64,000 nt of DNA from BP-133 sp040756995 (GTDB lineage: Bacteria; Actinomycetota; Acidimicrobiia; IMCC26256; BP-133). Positions within the stretch are counted from its first letter, which is position 1. Every line of letters begins with the position of its first letter. Location of the stretch: assembly GCA_040756995.1 (NCBI GenBank), contig JBFLYK010000031.1:1-64000 (forward strand), read 5' to 3'. The translations under genes and the position numbers were made by a program. Of the stretch, positions 17,300 to 26,343 are shown piece after piece. Under the pieces are notes generated by a model, which was not told where the DNA came from, made no database searches, and saw only the letters and a list, made by a program, of their open reading frames with translations.

Positions 17300-18381
17300 T
17301 GGGCACCGTCGCCGTCGTCGGCACCGGCCTCATCGGCGGGTCGCTCGCTCTCGCCCTGCGCCGGGCCGGCCTGCGGGTGCAGGGCTATGACGCCGACTCC
17401 GAGCGACTGTCCCGGGCGCTGGCCCGGGGCGTGATCGACGAGGCGGCGCCGTCAGTGGCGGAGGCCTACGCCGGTGCCGACGTGGCGTTCGTCGCCGTCA
17501 CCGTGTCCGGAGTCGCCGGCGCGGTGGCCGCGGCCCTCGACGCCGGGGTGGGCGCCGTCTCCGACGTCGGATCGGTCAAGGCGCCGGTGGTGCGAGCTGT
17601 CCAGGCGCAAGCGGGCGGAGCGTCATCCCGGTTCGTCGGCGGCCACCCGATGGCCGGTTCAGCCGGGGAGGAGGGCATCGAGGGAGCCGACGCCGATCTC
17701 TTCCTTGGTGCGGCCTGGGTTCTCACGCCGACGGCCGACACCGACCCGGCCGCCTTCACCGCCGTGCGGGACCTCGTCGCCCTCACCGGCGCCAGGATCA
17801 TGGCCGTCGAGCCGGAACTGCACGACGATCTCGTGGCCATCGTCAGCCACCTCCCCCACCTGGCGGCCAGCGCGGTCATGCACCTGGCGGCCGACGACGA
17901 GGACCACGACACCCTTCTTCGGCTGGCCGCCGGCGGGTTCCGGGCGCTGACGCGGCTGTCGGGGCGCTCGGCCGGTATCTGGCCCGACATCTGCGTCGAG
18001 AACCAGGAGGCCATCCTGCACATCCTCGATCGCTACATGAAGGAGCTGGAGCGGGTCCGGGAGCTCGTGGCGGCGGCGGAGCGGGGGCCGCTGCTCGACT
18101 TCTTCGAGACCGCCCGGGCCGAGGTGTCGAACCTGCCCGAACGGTCGGCCGGGGCCGGGCCGCTGGTCGAGCTGTCGATGCCGGTGCCGGACCGGCCCGG
18201 GGTGCTGGCCGAGGTCACGACGCTGGCCGGCCGCCGCGGCGTCAACATCGTCGACCTTGACATCAGCCACGGCCCGACCGGCGGTGTCCTGCTCATGGTC
18301 GTGCCGGCGGCCGGCGCCGACGGCCTCGTGGCCGGGCTCGAGGCGCTCGGCTACCACACGACGCGGCGGGAGGTCGGGTGA
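17299..18381 (+). CDS. tyrA: Prephenate dehydrogenase with C-terminal ACT domain
   Basis: 360 residues. N-terminal Rossmann motif VAVVGTGLIGGSLALALRR; catalytic His region in VGGHPMAGSAGEEGIEGA; further conserved HDDLVAIVSHLPHLAASAV. Residues ~285-355 form an ACT domain (PVPDRPGVLAEVTTLAGRRG), suggesting feedback control by an aromatic amino acid. It oxidises prephenate to 4-hydroxyphenylpyruvate with NAD(P). ATG 17299 overlaps the aroH stop; its own stop overlaps the aroA GTG start (GTGA). Confidence 0.94.
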   Translation: MGTVAVVGTGLIGGSLALALRRAGLRVQGYDADSERLSRALARGVIDEAAPSVAEAYAGADVAFVAVTVSGVAGAVAAALDAGVGAVSDVGSVKAPVVRAVQAQAGGASSRFVGGHPMAGSAGEEGIEGADADLFLGAAWVLTPTADTDPAAFTAVRDLVALTGARIMAVEPELHDDLVAIVSHLPHLAASAVMHLAADDEDHDTLLRLAAGGFRALTRLSGRSAGIWPDICVENQEAILHILDRYMKELERVRELVAAAERGPLLDFFETARAEVSNLPERSAGAGPLVELSMPVPDRPGVLAEVTTLAGRRGVNIVDLDISHGPTGGVLLMVVPAAGADGLVAGLEALGYHTTRREVG

Positions 18382-19775
18382 CCGCCATCGACGCCCTCAC
18401 CACCGAGCTGCCGGCCGAACTCCAGCTGGGCGGGCCCCGGCCGCTGCGGGGCCGACTGCGGGTGCCGGGCGACAAGTCGATCTCGCACCGGGCGCTGCTC
18501 TTCGCCGCCCTCGCCTCGGGTACCAGCCGGCTGTGGTGGCTGGCCGACGGCGACGACGTCGTCCGGTCCCGGGCGGCCATCGAGGCCCTCGGAGCGAAGG
18601 TGCGCGACGGCGCCGGCTCGCCCGGTGAGGCTCGGGAACTTCACCAGCCTCCCCTGAGGCAGACCTCTTCGGCCGGGGAGCGGGTCGGGCCGGTCGTGAT
18701 CGTGCGGGGCGGCGGGTTCGACGGGCTGCGGGAGCCCGACGCCGTCATCGACTGCGGCAACTCCGGCACCTCGATCCGGCTGCTGTGCGGCATCCTGGCC
18801 GGTCGGCCGTTCCACTCCGTGTTGACCGGTGACTCGTCGATCGTCCGGCGGCCGATGGGACGGGTCGTCGAGCCCCTGCGGCAGATGGGGGCCCGCATCG
18901 ACGGGCGCGACGGCGGCCGGCTGGCGCCGCTGGCGATCCGGGGCGGCGGCCTGCGGGCGATGCGCCACGAGCTGGCGGTGGCCAGCGCCCAGGTCAAGAC
19001 CGCCCTGCTGTTGGCCGGCCTCCAGGCCGACGGCGTCACCGAGGTGACGGAGCCGGCGCTGTCCCGCGACCACACGGAGCGGCTGTTGCCGGCCATGGGC
19101 GCGGCCCTCGAGAGCATCCCCGGCGGGGCGCGGGTCGAGCCGGTCGGGGCCGCCGGCCTCACCCCGATCGACCTGGCCGTGCCGGGCGACCCGTCGGCCG
19201 CCGCCTTCTTCGTCGTGGGGGCCTGCATCACGCCGGGCTCCGACCTCGTGGTCGAGGACGTCTGCCTCAATCCGACCCGCATCGGTTTCATCACCGTGCT
19301 GCAGCGCATGGGCGCCGACGTGGAGGTCGTGGTGAAGGAGGAGCGGGGCGGCGAGCCGGTGGGCGACATCCGGGCGGCGGCCGGGCCGCTGCGGGGCACG
19401 ACCATGGCCGGCGAGGAGATCCCCCGGATCATCGACGAGATCCCCGTCCTGGCCGTGGCCGCCGCCTTCGCCGTCGGAGTGACCGAGGTCGCCGATGCCG
19501 CCGAACTCCGGGTCAAGGAGTCGGACCGCATCGGCACGATCGAGCAGGAGCTGTCCCAGCTCGGGATCGCCGTCGAAGCCAAGACGGACGGGCTCGTGAT
19601 CACGGGCGGCGCCCCCCACGGCGGCCTGTTCAAGAGCCACGGGGACCACCGCATCGCCATGGCGGCGGCCATCGCCGCCAATGCCTGCGAGGGCCCGTCG
19701 ACCGTGCGGGGGTGGCGGGCGGTCGGCTCGTCGTATCCCCGGTTCGCCGCCGACCTCGCCTCGGTGACGGAATGA
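18378..19775 (+). CDS. aroA: 3-phosphoshikimate 1-carboxyvinyltransferase (EPSP synthase) with an in-frame insertion
   Basis: 465 residues. Family motifs: PGDKSISHRALLFAALASG, DCGNSGTSIRLLCGIL, TGDSSIVRRPMGR, LSRDHTERLL, ELRVKESDRIG and SHGDHRIAMAAAIAAN. It transfers enolpyruvate from PEP to shikimate-3-phosphate. Residues 83-98 (GEARELHQPPLRQTSS) break the normally short loop before the VRGGGFDGLREPDAVIDCG block; their codons use A/T in third positions far more than the flanks and the DNA is locally palindromic. All active-site motifs are intact, so the enzyme is probably functional. Start GTG 18378 overlaps tyrA. Confidence 0.95.
   Translation: MTAIDALTTELPAELQLGGPRPLRGRLRVPGDKSISHRALLFAALASGTSRLWWLADGDDVVRSRAAIEALGAKVRDGAGSPGEARELHQPPLRQTSSAGERVGPVVIVRGGGFDGLREPDAVIDCGNSGTSIRLLCGILAGRPFHSVLTGDSSIVRRPMGRVVEPLRQMGARIDGRDGGRLAPLAIRGGGLRAMRHELAVASAQVKTALLLAGLQADGVTEVTEPALSRDHTERLLPAMGAALESIPGGARVEPVGAAGLTPIDLAVPGDPSAAAFFVVGACITPGSDLVVEDVCLNPTRIGFITVLQRMGADVEVVVKEERGGEPVGDIRAAAGPLRGTTMAGEEIPRIIDEIPVLAVAAAFAVGVTEVADAAELRVKESDRIGTIEQELSQLGIAVEAKTDGLVITGGAPHGGLFKSHGDHRIAMAAAIAANACEGPSTVRGWRAVGSSYPRFAADLASVTE
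18624..18671 (+). repeat. In-frame palindromic insert-like segment in aroA
   Basis: Codons 83-98 of aroA. GAGGCT (18627-18632) pairs with AGCCTC downstream, and GCCTC/GAGGC form a second inverted repeat. Third-position composition differs sharply from the rest of aroA, as expected for a small inserted element. Confidence 0.45.
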
Positions 19776-19782
19776 AAGCCTG

Positions 19783-20478
19783 ATGACCACGCCCAAGACC
19801 CCCGTCGTCGCCATCGACGGCCCGGCCGGCTCCGGCAAGTCGACCGTGGCCCGGTTGGTGGCCGAGGCGCTCGGGCTGCCCGCCCTCGACACCGGCGCCA
19901 TGTACCGGGCGCTGACCTGGGCGGTGCTCGACGCCGGAATCGATCCCGCCGACCGCCCGGCCGTCATCGCCCTGGCCGAGCGGTTCGAGCTCGACGTCGG
20001 GCCGCCGGTGCGGGTCGACGGCCGGGACGTGAACGAGGCCATCCGCACACCGGAGGTGTCGGCGGTGGTGTCGGTGGTCGCCGCCGTCCCCGAGGTCAGG
20101 GCGGTGATGGTGCGGGCCCAGCGGGAGTGGATCGCCGTCCATGGCGGCGGCGTGGTCGAAGGCCGCGACATCGGCACGGTGGTGGCCCCCGACGCCCTGC
20201 TGAAGATCTATCTCGAGGCCAGCGAGGAGGAACGGGCCCGCCGGCGGCTGCGGCAGGACGACTCCGCCCCCGGCGCCGGCGAGGCCACCGGCGGCCTGGC
20301 CGCCACCCAGGCCGCCATCCGTCGTCGCGACGCCATCGACTCCGGCCGGACGGCCTCACCGCTGGCCGTGGCCGACGACGCGGTCGTCCTCGACACCACG
20401 GACCTGTCGGTCGAGGGCGTGGTGGCCGAAGTCCTCCGCCGCTACCGGGCCGCGCTGGACGCGGCCGAACGTCCATGA
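19783..20478 (+). CDS. cmk: Cytidylate kinase
   Basis: 231 residues. P-loop VVAIDGPAGSGKSTVARLVA at the N-terminus, then LDTGAMYRALTWAVLD, the NMP-binding region IRTPEVSAVVS and GRDIGTVVAPDALLKIYLEAS, all typical of bacterial Cmk. It phosphorylates CMP and dCMP. ATG 19783 is 7 nt after aroA. It overlaps the acyltransferase start by ATGA. Confidence 0.95.
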   Translation: MTTPKTPVVAIDGPAGSGKSTVARLVAEALGLPALDTGAMYRALTWAVLDAGIDPADRPAVIALAERFELDVGPPVRVDGRDVNEAIRTPEVSAVVSVVAAVPEVRAVMVRAQREWIAVHGGGVVEGRDIGTVVAPDALLKIYLEASEEERARRRLRQDDSAPGAGEATGGLAATQAAIRRRDAIDSGRTASPLAVADDAVVLDTTDLSVEGVVAEVLRRYRAALDAAERP

Positions 20479-21158
20479 CCGATCCCGCCGTCGCACCCCG
20501 GCCGCCCAGGCGGTGGGAGCTCCTGGCCTACGGGTTCGTGCGGGCGCTGGTCCACACCGTGTGCAAGCTGTTGTGGCGCATCAAGGTCGTCCATCCCGAG
20601 CGCGTCCCGGCCACGGGGGCGTGCGTCCTCGCTCCCTCCCACCGGTCGTATCTCGACACCCCGTTTCTCTCCTGCGTCACCCGGCGGCGGATCCGGTTCA
20701 TGGGCAAGGCGGAGCTCTGGAAGTACCGGTGGTCGGCGACGTTCCTCTCGGCGCTGGGCGGCTTTCCGGTCGACCGGGCGGGAGCCGACCGGGCGGCGTT
20801 GCGGGCGGCGCAGGCGGCACTGGAGGGAGGCGAGCCGCTGGGCATGTTCCCCGAAGGGACCCGCCGGTCGGGCCCGGTGGTGGAGGACCTCCACCACGGA
20901 GTGGCCTTCCTCGCCGCCCGGCTCGGCGTGCCGATCGTGCCCATCGGAATCGGGGGCAGCGAGACGATCCTGGCCCGGGGCCGGAAGCTCCCCAGGCTCA
21001 CGAAGGTCGTGGTGATCGTCGGTGAGCCGATCCATCCCCCGGCCCGGGAACCCGGCGCCAGCGTCCGCCGGGGCGACGTCGCCGCGCTCACCGAGCAGCT
21101 CCGGGTGGCCATCCAGAAGCTGTTCGACGAGGCGGAGGCCGCCGCTCTGGCACGATGA
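20475..21158 (+). CDS. 1-acyl-sn-glycerol-3-phosphate acyltransferase (PlsC family)
   Basis: 227 residues. The HX4D catalytic motif is in APSHRSYLDTPFLS (about residues 56-69) and the substrate-binding FPEGTRRSG motif follows at ~135-143. A hydrophobic stretch near the N-terminus fits membrane association. It acylates lysophosphatidic acid or a related acceptor. ATG 20475 overlaps the cmk stop; cmk-plsC pairing is common in bacteria. Confidence 0.9.
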   Translation: MTDPAVAPRPPRRWELLAYGFVRALVHTVCKLLWRIKVVHPERVPATGACVLAPSHRSYLDTPFLSCVTRRRIRFMGKAELWKYRWSATFLSALGGFPVDRAGADRAALRAAQAALEGGEPLGMFPEGTRRSGPVVEDLHHGVAFLAARLGVPIVPIGIGGSETILARGRKLPRLTKVVVIVGEPIHPPAREPGASVRRGDVAALTEQLRVAIQKLFDEAEAAALAR

Positions 21159-21162
21159 GGGG

Positions 21163-22194
21163 ATGGTCCGTGACAACGGCCTGGTGATTCCGGAGGGCGG
21201 GTTCCAGCCCGCGCCGGCGATCCCCCAGCCCAACATCTTCCCGATGGAGTGGCGGGGCGACAGCCAGAAGCTCACCGAGATCTACGAGCGCTCCAAGGTC
21301 CAGGCCTGGAACCCGTCGGATCTGCCCTGGCACGAACTCGACCCGTGCGACTTCACGTCCGAGCAGCGGATCGGGATGATGTACTGGTTCGCCGTCCTGG
21401 CCAACTTCGACGCCTCCGGCCCGCCGGTGTTCGCCCAGGCGATGGTCCACGCCTACGAGCACCACGAGGAGGACCCCGTCCGCAAGTGCTTCTTCTCGAT
21501 CACCCGCGACGAGGTCAACCACGAGGAGGCGTGCGGGCGGGCGATCCAGACGCTGGTGCCGGGCGGGCCGCTCGACTTCGAGCCGACCACCGACCTGGAA
21601 CGGGCGGCCCACAACAACATCGGCTGGCTCTACCACAACGGCGGGCGGTACTGGAACGGCTACGCCGCGTCGCTGTCCAAGTACCCGCTGGCCGTGCTGT
21701 TCACCTCGTTCATGATGGGGGAGGTGGCGTCGTCGACGCTGTTCCGGGGGATGGCCGACCAGGCCCGCCACCCGGTGTTCCGGGAGCTCTTCACCAACGT
21801 GGGCCGGGACGAGAGCCGGCACCTGGCGATCTGCCTGCAGCTCCTCGACAAGGACTGGCCCGGTCTCGACGACGACATCAAGCCGCTGGTGACCCGGCAG
21901 CTGCGGGCCGGTTTCGTGTTCCTGTCGATGATCCTCTGGGAGCCGCCGCAGCAGTTCTGGGAGCTGCCCGACTACTACCTGCCGAACCACCGGGTGCTGA
22001 TGGGCCATGCCCGGGAGGCCGGTCTCGGCGTGCTGACCTACGAGGAACAGGCCGAGAACTGGCGTCTCGCCCTCGGCCGGGTGGCCAAGATCGTGGAGCG
22101 CTGGGGCATCGAGTTCCCGGCCATCCCCGAACTCGACGTGGCCGGAGTCGACGCGGGCGACATCGACCTCGACGACATCATCCCGGTGTTCTAG
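21163..22194 (+). CDS. Ferritin-like diiron protein (AurF/R2-like oxygenase)
   Basis: 343 residues from ATG 21163, preceded by GATGAGGGG. Helical protein with two carboxylate/His iron-binding sets: Glu in HAYEHHEED, then ITRDEVNHEEACG (ExxH), Glu in FMMGEVASSTLF, and VGRDESRHLAICL (DExRH). This is the E...ExxH...E...ExxH plan of ferritin-like diiron oxygenases such as AurF or ribonucleotide reductase R2. No R2 radical-transfer features were recognised, so an oxygenase is preferred; the substrate is unknown. It starts 4 nt after plsC and so may act on a lipid-related compound, but that is inference only. Confidence 0.75.
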   Translation: MVRDNGLVIPEGGFQPAPAIPQPNIFPMEWRGDSQKLTEIYERSKVQAWNPSDLPWHELDPCDFTSEQRIGMMYWFAVLANFDASGPPVFAQAMVHAYEHHEEDPVRKCFFSITRDEVNHEEACGRAIQTLVPGGPLDFEPTTDLERAAHNNIGWLYHNGGRYWNGYAASLSKYPLAVLFTSFMMGEVASSTLFRGMADQARHPVFRELFTNVGRDESRHLAICLQLLDKDWPGLDDDIKPLVTRQLRAGFVFLSMILWEPPQQFWELPDYYLPNHRVLMGHAREAGLGVLTYEEQAENWRLALGRVAKIVERWGIEFPAIPELDVAGVDAGDIDLDDIIPVF

Positions 22195-22206
22195 GCCCCG
22201 CCGCGC

Positions 22207-22791
22207 CTAGGGCGCTTTGACGGGAAGGCTGGTGAAGACGGCCGCTGCCCCCTGGGCGAGGTCCTCCACGCTCAGATCGCCTTCGGGGTCGTACCAGTAG
22301 TACGTCCAGTTGGCCGCCCCGAGCACGAGGAAGGCCGCCGCCCGGGGCGAGATCGGGTGGCCGAGGGCACCGGCGGCATCGGCGAACCGGTCGACGATCT
22401 GGCGCTCGAGCGCCTTCACCTCGGACCGCCACTCGGGCCGGAGCAGATCGAGGCGGAGCAGCAGCGGCGTGACGACCCGCAGCCGGCTGGAGAACGACCG
22501 GACGTAGGCGTCGACCAGCGTTGCCATCCGCTCGGCCGGCTCGGCTTTGTCGCCCGGGTCGGCGGCGGCCAGATCGGCCACCACCTGCTCCAGCGACTGC
22601 CGGAGCAGGCCATGGAGCAGATGCTCCTTGGAGGCGAAGTAGTGGTACACGCCGGCCTTGGAGAAGCCCGCCGCCTGGGCGACGTCGAGCATCGTGGCGC
22701 CTTCGTATCCCCGCTGGGCGAACACCTGCCCCGCCGCGGCCAGGACTGCCGCCGCCTTGTCGTCGTGGTCGGGGGCCGTCGGTCGAGCCAT
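22207..22791 (-). CDS. TetR-family transcriptional regulator
   Basis: 194 residues. N-terminal HTH: AAAGQVFAQRGYEGATMLDV then AQAAGFSKAGVYHYFASKEH, the canonical TetR recognition helix. The C-terminal half contains MATLVDAYVRSFSSRLRVV and AANWTYYWYDPEGDLSVED, resembling regulators of acyl-CoA metabolism. It lies downstream of pta and atuA on the same strand and converges with the diiron gene (12 nt apart). A tandem 21-bp repeat immediately upstream may be an operator or a duplication scar. Confidence 0.9.
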   Translation of the reverse strand: MARPTAPDHDDKAAAVLAAAGQVFAQRGYEGATMLDVAQAAGFSKAGVYHYFASKEHLLHGLLRQSLEQVVADLAAADPGDKAEPAERMATLVDAYVRSFSSRLRVVTPLLLRLDLLRPEWRSEVKALERQIVDRFADAAGALGHPISPRAAAFLVLGAANWTYYWYDPEGDLSVEDLAQGAAAVFTSLPVKAP

Positions 22792-22815
22792 GGCCCGAAC
22801 AGTCTGCCCTGTTTC

Positions 22816-22861
22816 CCCCTAACCCGCTTGGACCGCTTTGCCCCTAACCCGCCTGGACCGC
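22816..22861. repeat. Tandem repeat spanning the pta 3' end
   Basis: Two 21-nt copies of CCCCTAACCCGCYTGGACCGC, at 22816-22836 and 22841-22861, have a 25-nt period and one mismatch. The second copy contains the last codons and stop of pta; the first lies between pta and the TetR gene. Confidence 0.8.
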
Positions 22862-23803
22862 CGTCAGGCAGACGAGGTCGACGATGTCGCTGACCGAGCA
22901 GCCCCGGGACAGGTCGTTCATCGGCCGGGCCAGGCCCTGGAGGAGCGGGCCGATGGCGGCCGCCCCGCCGAGGCGCTGGGCCAGCTTGTAGCCGATGTTG
23001 CCGGCATCGAGGTCCGGGAACACCAGCACGTTGGCCTGACCGCCCAGCGGGCTGCCCGGGGCCTTGCTGGCCGCCACCTCGGGGACGATGGCCGCGTCCA
23101 CCTGCAGCTCGCCGTCGACGCAGAGGTCGGGACGGCGCGCTTTGACGAGCTGCGTGGCGCGCACGACCTTGTCGACCTTGGCGTGCACGGCGCTGCCCTT
23201 GGTGGAGAAGCTGAGCAGCGCCACCTTCGGCTCGACCTCGAGGAAGGCGGCCGCCGTCCCGGCCGAGGCGATGGCCACGTCGGCCAGCTGGTCGGCGGTC
23301 GGCTCGGGGATCACGCCGCAGTCGGCGAAGACCAGCGCGCCGCCGGCGCCGACCTCGGTGTTGGGGAACACCATGAGGAAGCACCCCGACACGCTGGTGA
23401 CGCCCTTGGCCGGCCCGATGCCGTGGAGCGCGGCCCGGACGGTGGCGGCGGTGGTGGCCAGCGACCCGGCCACACAGCCGTGCGCTTCGCCGGCCGCCAC
23501 CATCAGCGAGGCGAACAGCAGCGGGTTGCTGACCGCCGCCTTGGCGCTCTCCTCGGTGAGGTCGCACTGGCGGCGGATGTCGAGGTAGCGCTCGGCGAAG
23601 GCGTCGCGGCGGTCGTCGATGAGGTCCGGTCCGACCAGGATCGGTTCGGCCAGCCCTTCGCCGACCAGGATCCGGGCCGCTTCCCGGACCCGTTCGTCAT
23701 CCACCTCGGGCAGGACGATCCGCCGGGGGTTGGCCCGGGCCCGGTCCCGGATGCGGGTGAGGACGGCGTTGGCGGCCGGAGCCGACGTCGTTGTCGTAGT
23801 CAT
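22844..23803 (-). CDS. pta: Phosphate acetyltransferase
   Basis: 319 residues, the short single-domain form. Motifs: IVLPEVDDERVREAARIL, VAGSLATTAATVRAAL, LLSFSTKGSA, VLVFPDLDAGNIGYKL and GPLLQGLARPMNDLSRGCSV. It converts acetyl-CoA and phosphate to acetyl phosphate. No acetate kinase gene is in the window. Its ATG overlaps the stop of the AtuA-like gene (ATGA), so the two are translationally coupled; the acetyl-CoA link may connect Pta to the end of a degradation pathway. Confidence 0.93.
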   Translation of the reverse strand: MTTTTTSAPAANAVLTRIRDRARANPRRIVLPEVDDERVREAARILVGEGLAEPILVGPDLIDDRRDAFAERYLDIRRQCDLTEESAKAAVSNPLLFASLMVAAGEAHGCVAGSLATTAATVRAALHGIGPAKGVTSVSGCFLMVFPNTEVGAGGALVFADCGVIPEPTADQLADVAIASAGTAAAFLEVEPKVALLSFSTKGSAVHAKVDKVVRATQLVKARRPDLCVDGELQVDAAIVPEVAASKAPGSPLGGQANVLVFPDLDAGNIGYKLAQRLGGAAAIGPLLQGLARPMNDLSRGCSVSDIVDLVCLTAVQAG

Positions 23804-25599
23804 TCGACCCCGTCGAGGAGGCCGGCCTCGACCTCGACTTCGGCGGCCAGGAGGTACTGGGCGTACGTCTTGCCCTGGGCGTCGACCAGGAGCGACATGG
23901 TGCCGCCGCCGCCGAGGCTCTCGTGAAGCAGGAAGTTACAGGCCAGCAGGTTGGGGATCTCGTGGCGCTCCACGTCTCCCTTGCAGATACCGGCGAAGCG
24001 CTGTTTGACGAAGGCCGCGGTGAGGTGCTGCACCATCCAGCCGTAGATCGCTTCGTTGCGGGCGATCACGCCGACGTTGGAGGTGTCGCCCTTGTCGCCC
24101 GAGCGGGCCAGGCACAGCCGGCTGAGCGGCACCTTGACCGGGGAGCCGCCACCGGCGGACGGGCGGGCCGGCGGCGCCTCGGGGGTGAAGGCCGGGCCGG
24201 CGGGGGTGGCCGACGACGGGTCGAGGTGGGGGACGTCCGCTTCGTCGTCGCCCACCACCACCCGCATGGGGACGTTGGAGCGGTCGATGAGCGCCGGCCA
24301 GTAGCCGACGACGTCGGAGGCCCGGGGCCGCCCCTGGTCGGCCAGCACGGTGATGCCGGGCACGGAGCCGAGCACCCGGGGCACGACCTGGACGCCGAAG
24401 CGATTGTTGATCTTGTCGGCGTCGGCGTCGCGCACCGCGACCTGGACCATGATCTCGCTCGGCTCGGAGTCGGTGAGCGACGGGTGGGTGGCGTTCCAGG
24501 CCAGGAACTGGGTGCAGGTGTCCTCGTAGAGGTCGGTGCCGCCGGCGCTCTCCCAGACGAGCTGGGCGACCCGCTCCGCCTTGGCCAGGGCGTCGGGCCC
24601 GCTGACCACCAGCCGGCCGAAGGCCCGATAGCCGTGGGCGAAGCTGACCGACACCTTGAGCTTCTCGGGCGGCGGCTCGCCGACGATGCCGCTCACCTTC
24701 ACCCGGTCGGGCCCGTCCTGCGTGAGGCGGATCGAGTCGAAGCGGGCGATGCAGTCCGGCGCCAGGTACTGCGGCGTGCCCATCTCGTAGAGGAGCTGCT
24801 CGCTGATCGAGTGGACGCTCACGATGCCGCCCGTCCCGGGATGCTTGGTGACCGTGAACGTGCCGTCGGGCGTCGCCTCGACCAGCGGGTACCCGAGGTT
24901 GGAGAAGCTCTTCACCTTGTGCCAGTCGGTGAAGTTCCCGCCGGTGCACTGCGTTCCGCACTCGATGATGTGGCCGGCGACGATGCCGGCGGCCAGCCGG
25001 TTCCAGTCGTCGGCCGCCCAGCCGAACTCGTGGATCATCGGGGCGAGCGTCACGCCCGTGTCGGTGACCCGGCCGGTGATGACGACGTTGGCGCCGAGCG
25101 CCAGGGCCTTCACCACGGGTGCCGCCCCGAGATAGACGTTGGCCGACAGGACGTTGGCCCGCTCGTCGGTCAGCGGCCGGCCGGTTTCCATGTTGGCCAG
25201 GGTCTCGCCGGCGGCGATGAGGTCGTCGAGGCGGTCGTAGATGTCGTCGCCGAGAACGACGCCGACCCGGACCTTGTCGCCGATGCCGAGGTCGCCGGCC
25301 AGCTTCTCGACCGCCGCCTTGCAGGCCAGCGGGTTCACGCCACCGGCGTTGGAGATGACCTTGATTCCCCGCTCCACGCAGGTGGGGAGCACGTCGCGGA
25401 GCTGGGTCAGGAAGTCGGTGGCGTAGCCCGCCTCCGGTTTGCGCTGCCGCTGCTTCTGCAGGATCGCCATGGTGACCTCGGCGAGGTAGTCCATGACGAG
25501 GTAGTCAACGGGGCCGCCTTCCACCTGGCGGCGGGCGGCCGTCGGATCGTCTCCCCAGAAGCCACCGCAGTTGGCGATGACGATTCGGTCTGCGGGCAT
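23800..25599 (-). CDS. AtuA-family acyclic terpene utilisation protein (DUF1446)
   Basis: 599 residues. Conserved starts: DRIVIANCGGFWGDDPTAAR, VDYLVMDYLAEVTMAILQKQ, VISNAGGVNPLACK, GANVVITGRVTDTGVTLAPM and CGTQCTGGNFTDW. The last ~110 residues (LCLARSGDKGDTSNVGVIAR onward) are the AtuA-related domain often encoded separately, fused here. AtuA is required for citronellol/geraniol catabolism in Pseudomonas but its reaction is not established. ATG 25599 has GGAGGG upstream and a TACAAT hexamer at 25635-25630 on the minus strand. The operon continues into pta, and a methylcrotonyl/geranyl-type carboxylase lies 8 kb away. Confidence 0.88.
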   Translation of the reverse strand: MPADRIVIANCGGFWGDDPTAARRQVEGGPVDYLVMDYLAEVTMAILQKQRQRKPEAGYATDFLTQLRDVLPTCVERGIKVISNAGGVNPLACKAAVEKLAGDLGIGDKVRVGVVLGDDIYDRLDDLIAAGETLANMETGRPLTDERANVLSANVYLGAAPVVKALALGANVVITGRVTDTGVTLAPMIHEFGWAADDWNRLAAGIVAGHIIECGTQCTGGNFTDWHKVKSFSNLGYPLVEATPDGTFTVTKHPGTGGIVSVHSISEQLLYEMGTPQYLAPDCIARFDSIRLTQDGPDRVKVSGIVGEPPPEKLKVSVSFAHGYRAFGRLVVSGPDALAKAERVAQLVWESAGGTDLYEDTCTQFLAWNATHPSLTDSEPSEIMVQVAVRDADADKINNRFGVQVVPRVLGSVPGITVLADQGRPRASDVVGYWPALIDRSNVPMRVVVGDDEADVPHLDPSSATPAGPAFTPEAPPARPSAGGGSPVKVPLSRLCLARSGDKGDTSNVGVIARNEAIYGWMVQHLTAAFVKQRFAGICKGDVERHEIPNLLACNFLLHESLGGGGTMSLLVDAQGKTYAQYLLAAEVEVEAGLLDGVE

Positions 25600-25668
25600 C
25601 GTTTCCCTCCGGTTCCATCCCCCAGGGGGATTGTAAGGAGGGCGACCTCAGATTCCCTTAACCGAGCG

Positions 25669-26343
25669 CTACTGGTTACCGACCGCCTTCTTGGCCAGGG
25701 CTTCGAATTCGTCGGTGCTGAGCTCGCCGCTCGTCCGGGCGACGACCTTGCCGGAGCCGTCGACCGCCACGAAGTAGGGGTAAGAACCCAGCCCGAAGGC
25801 GTCCGCCGCTTCCTGGTCGCCGGAGTCGGCCAGTGTTTTGGCTGTCCACCCTTCCTCTTCCAGCCATTCCGACGGCGGGTAGTTCGGGTTGTTGGACGAA
25901 ACGCCGGTCGACACGGTGTACAGATCGACGCCGCTCGGGAGCTGGTTCGACTTCAGCCAGTCGGCCAGAAGGGGGATCTCCTTCTGGCAGTGGGGACACC
26001 AGTGGGCGACGAAGAGGATCAGCTTCGCCCGTCCGTCGTTGCTGATCTCGACCGGAGTGCCGTCGAAGGACTGCCCCCGCACCTCGGGAATCGTCTTGCC
26101 GATGGCCGGATCGGCGCCGCCCGGACGGAACTTCTCGAGCGCGGAGCCGGTGACGTTCACCGGCCGGGTCTGTTCGACGCCCTCGGCGGTCTTGTCACCG
26201 TCGGAGCCGCCGCCGGAGGCGATGGCCGCCACGGCCAGGACGAGCACGACGGCGGCGACGCCGATCCACAGCCACGGCGGCTGCTTCTTGCGGGCGGCGG
26301 CGACGGCGCCCTTCTTCTTCGGCTTGGGCTTAGTGGTGGCCAT
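25669..26343 (-). CDS. Membrane-anchored thioredoxin-fold protein (DsbA/TlpA-like)
   Basis: 224 residues. A Lys-rich cytoplasmic N-terminus (TKPKPKKKGAVAAARKKQ) and one membrane helix (LWIGVAAVVLVLAVAAIA, about 24-42) precede an exported thioredoxin fold with the redox motif FVAHWCPHCQKEIP and a cis-Pro region GSYPYFVAVDG. CPHC is the motif of DsbA oxidases. ATG 26343 is preferred because AGGAG stands 8 nt upstream; a GTG 9 nt earlier is possible. It overlaps dsbB by 14 nt, so the two should form an oxidase pair that introduces disulfides in exported proteins. Confidence 0.88.
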   Translation of the reverse strand: MATTKPKPKKKGAVAAARKKQPPWLWIGVAAVVLVLAVAAIASGGGSDGDKTAEGVEQTRPVNVTGSALEKFRPGGADPAIGKTIPEVRGQSFDGTPVEISNDGRAKLILFVAHWCPHCQKEIPLLADWLKSNQLPSGVDLYTVSTGVSSNNPNYPPSEWLEEEGWTAKTLADSGDQEAADAFGLGSYPYFVAVDGSGKVVARTSGELSTDEFEALAKKAVGNQ

